Under the pieces are notes generated by a model. It did not search any database. It was not told where the DNA came from and saw only the letters and a program-made list of their open reading frames with translations. Made by a program: the position numbers and the translations under genes. DNA of 8,338 bases from NCBI GenBank assembly GCA_031398625.1, contig JANNNQ010000017.1, positions 1 to 8,338 of the forward strand, in the 5' to 3' direction. The DNA comes from CAIUGU01 sp031398625. Lineage in GTDB: Bacteria > Pseudomonadota > Gammaproteobacteria > Steroidobacterales > Steroidobacteraceae. Position 1 is the stretch's first letter. Each line of letters starts with the position of its first letter. This document shows, in pieces, positions 6,227-8,338 of the stretch.

Positions 6227-7312
6227 TCAACGGGTCAGCCGCCGCAGGTTCTCGAGCGATTCGGCATAGAGGCGGGCGGCGAAGTCCTGCAGCGACAGCT
6301 GCATGCGGCCGTACGATTCCTGGTTCATCGCCACCGCCTTGCCCATGGCCACGGCGAGATCCGCATTGTCTGCATACACGAGGCTGTTGGCGCTGTCGAA
6401 CCCGTTGATGCCGGCAAACCTGGCTGCGATCAGGCACGGCTTGGCGAAACCATAGATCAGCTGGAACGTCCCGCTGGTGCCGGTCGTGATGTACCGGTCG
6501 TGGCGGGCATTGTCGGGGTCGAGCAGGGGCAGGAAGAAATCGGCGTCCTCAACCGCCGCATACATTCCTGAAAAATCGACCCGGCCGCGGATGTCGAAGT
6601 ACTGCCGGACTGCCGGCGGCACGTCCCTGAGACTGCCCCTGCCGATGAGCGTGATCCTGAAGTCGCGGATCCCCCGCTCGTGGAGCGCAGACACCGCGTC
6701 GACCAGCAGCCGCGTATTGCGGCGTTTGCCGCGCAGTGCGCCAATGGTGATGAAGGTCACGGTGCCGGGATTCTTGGGCGTGACGCGCACCTCGCCGAAG
6801 TAGTGCGGATTCACGACCGTGCTGGCGGCATTCCCGTAGTCGATCCTTCTGAGCGTGATGATGTCCGGACTGAAGGAGCCGTTGTCCGCGGGCTGCTTCA
6901 CGTCGTGCTCGACCAGCAGGAGCTTCTGTTCCGCAGACCGTTCCGCGAACAGCGCCCGTTCTGCTGCATACGTATCACCGCCGCTGATCTTCCTCGCCGT
7001 GGTGATGAGCACGCCCTTCGCCTGCGCGAGGCCATGCTTCGCAAAGTAACGGCGTATCGCCCGCTGCGGCAGCCTGTTGAACGTGATGCGGCTGTCTTCG
7101 AACCGCGAGAACAGGCCTTCTTCGTACCGCCGCGGCGTCACGAGCACCGAGACGTCGAACCCCAGGTCCAGCAGATACTTCACGTAGCCGGGAACGACCT
7201 CGGCATGCGAATGGGTACAGGGCTCCCAGACAAGAAAGGTATTGGGGGAGAGGGTCGGGACGCTGCCACCGGCAAACAGACCTTCGAGCCAGCCTTTCAC
7301 GCGGGTGAGCAT
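6227..7312 (-). CDS. putative GT-B glycosyltransferase of the LPS cluster, specificity unknown
   Basis: A 361-residue protein. I recognise a GT-B, GT1/GT4-like architecture but no precise family. The N-terminal half includes FLVWEPCTHSHAEVVPGYVKYL (within 26-47) and DVSVLVTP (53-60). A domain boundary near TVTFITIGALRGKRRN (184-199) opens the usual C-terminal nucleotide-sugar domain. RITLIGRGS (219-227), DADFFLPLLDP (256-266) and TTGTSGTFQLIYGFAKPCLI (276-295) follow, the last where donor-binding residues normally lie. The ATG at 7312 is preferred to a TTG at 7351, which would add 13 basic residues. There is no clear ribosome binding site. It converges on opsX with only 6 bases between stops, leaving no room for a terminator. 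I infer an outer- or inner-core sugar transferase from context only. Confidence 0.75.
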   Translation of the reverse strand: MLTRVKGWLEGLFAGGSVPTLSPNTFLVWEPCTHSHAEVVPGYVKYLLDLGFDVSVLVTPRRYEEGLFSRFEDSRITFNRLPQRAIRRYFAKHGLAQAKGVLITTARKISGGDTYAAERALFAERSAEQKLLLVEHDVKQPADNGSFSPDIITLRRIDYGNAASTVVNPHYFGEVRVTPKNPGTVTFITIGALRGKRRNTRLLVDAVSALHERGIRDFRITLIGRGSLRDVPPAVRQYFDIRGRVDFSGMYAAVEDADFFLPLLDPDNARHDRYITTGTSGTFQLIYGFAKPCLIAARFAGINGFDSANSLVYADNADLAVAMGKAVAMNQESYGRMQLSLQDFAARLYAESLENLRRLTR

Positions 7313-7380
7313 CGGGCGGCGACTGTAACGGACTTGACGCCCGAGCCGCAAACGCCAGGGCCGGCGAGAATCCTGGCTCG

Positions 7381-7425
7381 AAAAGGGAGCAACCCGGTCG
7401 AGGTCTCCCTCAACCGGGTCTGCTC
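7381..7425 (-). terminator. Rho-independent terminator after the amidohydrolase remnant
   Basis: On the minus strand, a long stem from 7425-7408 to 7403-7387 closes with a GAGA tetraloop (7407-7404). The arms are GAGCAGACCCGGTTGAGG and CCTCGACCGGGTTGCTC, with one bulged base and one G-U pair. The strand then reads CCTTTT (7386-7381). The T-run is short but the stem is very strong. It lies 25 bases past the amidohydrolase stop in the right orientation, so it probably belonged to that gene and would also insulate the glycosyltransferase downstream. Confidence 0.8.
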
Positions 7426-7450
7426 AAGCTTGATACCCTTTCCTGGCCGG

Positions 7451-7774
7451 TTACCTCGGCTGCTGCTCGGGGTGGTAGTAGTTCGGGATGCCAGCCGGCG
7501 TGTCGTAGATCGTGCCGCCGATGATGGTGTGCAAGACCCTGATGTCCTTGATCTTCAGCGGATCGATGGTGAAGATGTCCTCGGCCAGTACCGCAAAGTC
7601 GGCGAACTTGCCCGGCTCGATCGAGCCGCGGTTCTTCTCGTCGAAGGTCTGCCAGGCCGCATCGATGGTGTAGGCACGAAGGGCTTCCTGCAGGGTGATG
7701 GCCTCTTCGGGACCATACACCTTGCCGTCGGCACAGCGGCGGGTGACGGCGGCGCACCGCTTCTGTCGTTGCAA
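7451..7774 (-). pseudogene. 5'-truncated amidohydrolase (YtcJ-type, amidohydrolase family 3), C-terminal remnant
   Basis: Only about 107 codons survive, encoding the end of a metal-dependent TIM-barrel amidohydrolase whose full length is normally about 550-650 residues. Recognisable pieces are AAVTRR (8-13), GPEEAITLQEALRAYTIDAA (21-40), NRGSIEPGKFADFAVL (48-63) and a C-terminal beta-sandwich tail through IGGTIYDTPAGIPNYYHPE. The metal-binding HxH and later histidine and aspartate residues lie in the missing N-terminal part, so the product cannot be catalytic. Similarity ends near 7753. Further 5' the frame reads unrelated residues and meets a stop at 7805-7807, inside the 5' region of the DUF6165 gene. 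This looks like a deletion or rearrangement joint. The normal stop and a strong terminator are retained at the other end. Confidence 0.8.
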
Positions 7775-7830
7775 CCCTCCATCCGATGCGCATACTTGCG
7801 CCTCCTATCCTGACGTTGCCGGACACGCGC

Positions 7831-8220
7831 ATGACCGAAATCCTGGTGCCCATTTCCCCGGGCGAGCTCATCGACAAGCTCACCATCCTCGAGATCAAGT
7901 CCGAGCGCATGTCGGACCCGAAGAAGGTGGCGAACGTGAAGCTGGAACTCGCGCTTCTGACAGAGACCTGGAAGGCCTCCGACTACGCGCGGACGGACAT
8001 CAGCCGCGAATGGGCGGATCTCAAGCGCATCAACGAGAAACTGTGGGTGGTCGAGGACGACATCCGCGACCAGGAACGCGCCCGGACCTTCGGGGATCGG
8101 TTCATCGAACTCGCCCGCGCCGTCTACGTGATCAATGACGAGCGCGCCGCCGTCAAGCGCGTCATCAATGAGCGGCTGGGCTCGAAGATCGTCGAGGAAA
8201 AAAGCTACGCGGCGTACTGA
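7831..8220 (+). CDS. DUF6165 family protein
   Basis: This 129-residue soluble protein is recognised from the N-terminal signature MTEILVPISPGELIDKLTIL and the C-terminal GSKIVEEKSYAAY. The middle is largely charged and helical (residues about 35-115), with conserved-looking LWVVEDDIRD (71-80), FGDRFIELARAVY (87-99) and NDERAAVKR (102-110). The function is not known to me; I recall members sitting among LPS glycosyltransferase genes, which fits here. The frame is open from an ATG at 7786, but family members start at the ILVPISPGE block, so I chose the ATG at 7831. A GGA ten bases upstream is a weak ribosome binding site. The upstream side abuts the amidohydrolase breakpoint, so the native promoter may have been altered. 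A tandem repeat begins at the base after the TGA. Confidence 0.85.
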   Translation: MTEILVPISPGELIDKLTILEIKSERMSDPKKVANVKLELALLTETWKASDYARTDISREWADLKRINEKLWVVEDDIRDQERARTFGDRFIELARAVYVINDERAAVKRVINERLGSKIVEEKSYAAY

Positions 8221-8314
8221 GGCTACAGGCTACAGGCTACAGGCTACAGGCTACAGGCTACAGGCTACAGGCTACAGGCTACAGGCTACAGGCTACAGGC
8301 TACAGGCTACAGGC
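8221..8314. repeat. heptanucleotide tandem repeat, GGCTACA x13 plus GGC
   Basis: Thirteen perfect copies of GGCTACA (8221-8311) are followed by a partial GGC (8312-8314). The array begins at the base after the DUF6165 stop codon. The unit is not a multiple of three. The plus strand has no stop in any phase and would read as a seven-residue GYRLQAT repeat, while the minus strand meets TAG in every phase. Perfect identity suggests active slippage or recent expansion. Confidence 0.97.
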
Positions 8315-8321
8315 GAAGAGA

Positions 8322-8335
8322 AGCGCAGTTGCGCT
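8322..8335. other. short hairpin after the tandem repeat
   Basis: AGCGCA (8322-8327), GT and TGCGCT (8330-8335) form a perfect inverted repeat. It could be the stem of a terminator for the DUF6165 gene, but the window ends at 8338 before any T-run can be seen. Confidence 0.4.
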
Positions 8336-8338
8336 GCA

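Noticed and set aside
6680..7813. 377-residue plus-strand frame
   Set aside because: It is antisense to the glycosyltransferase and crosses the terminator and the amidohydrolase remnant. No domain is recognised.
8221..8314. CRISPR array
   Set aside because: The units are 7 bp, directly adjoining and without spacers; this is a simple tandem repeat.

Overview
The window is high-GC proteobacterial DNA. It probably comes from a beta- or gammaproteobacterium, because it carries Gram-negative lipopolysaccharide (LPS) genes of the WaaA, LpxL, KdkA and OpsX types. The genus cannot be told from the sequence.

Layout: 6-1250 (-) is waaA, the Kdo transferase. It is divergent from two tandem, overlapping lipid A late acyltransferases of the LpxL family at 1304-2248 and 2245-3159 (+). 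About 1.15 kb (3160-4312) follows without a recognised gene. It holds a G-quadruplex motif right after the second acyltransferase stop, one plausible small two-helix membrane protein (3532-3732, -), and three separate inverted-repeat elements of about 155-220 bp, one with perfect 32-bp arms. Next is a divergent pair: kdkA, a Kdo kinase (4313-5056, -), and an OpsX-type heptosyltransferase I (5144-6220, +). A GT-B-like glycosyltransferase without close assignment (6227-7312, -) converges on opsX. Further right are a strong (-)-strand terminator, the C-terminal remnant of a YtcJ-type amidohydrolase (7451-about 7774, -), a DUF6165 gene (7831-8220, +), and a 7-bp tandem repeat of 13 perfect copies starting right after that gene's stop.

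Functionally, most intact genes build lipid A and the inner core. WaaA puts Kdo on the lipid A precursor, KdkA phosphorylates Kdo, OpsX adds the first heptose, and the LpxL pair adds secondary acyl chains. The kdkA-opsX pairing resembles Haemophilus/Pasteurella, where WaaA adds a single Kdo and a phosphate replaces the second one. I infer the same mono-Kdo-phosphate core here. No classical defence system, CRISPR array, rRNA or tRNA was seen. The most unusual material is non-coding: the structured gene-poor island and the heptanucleotide array.
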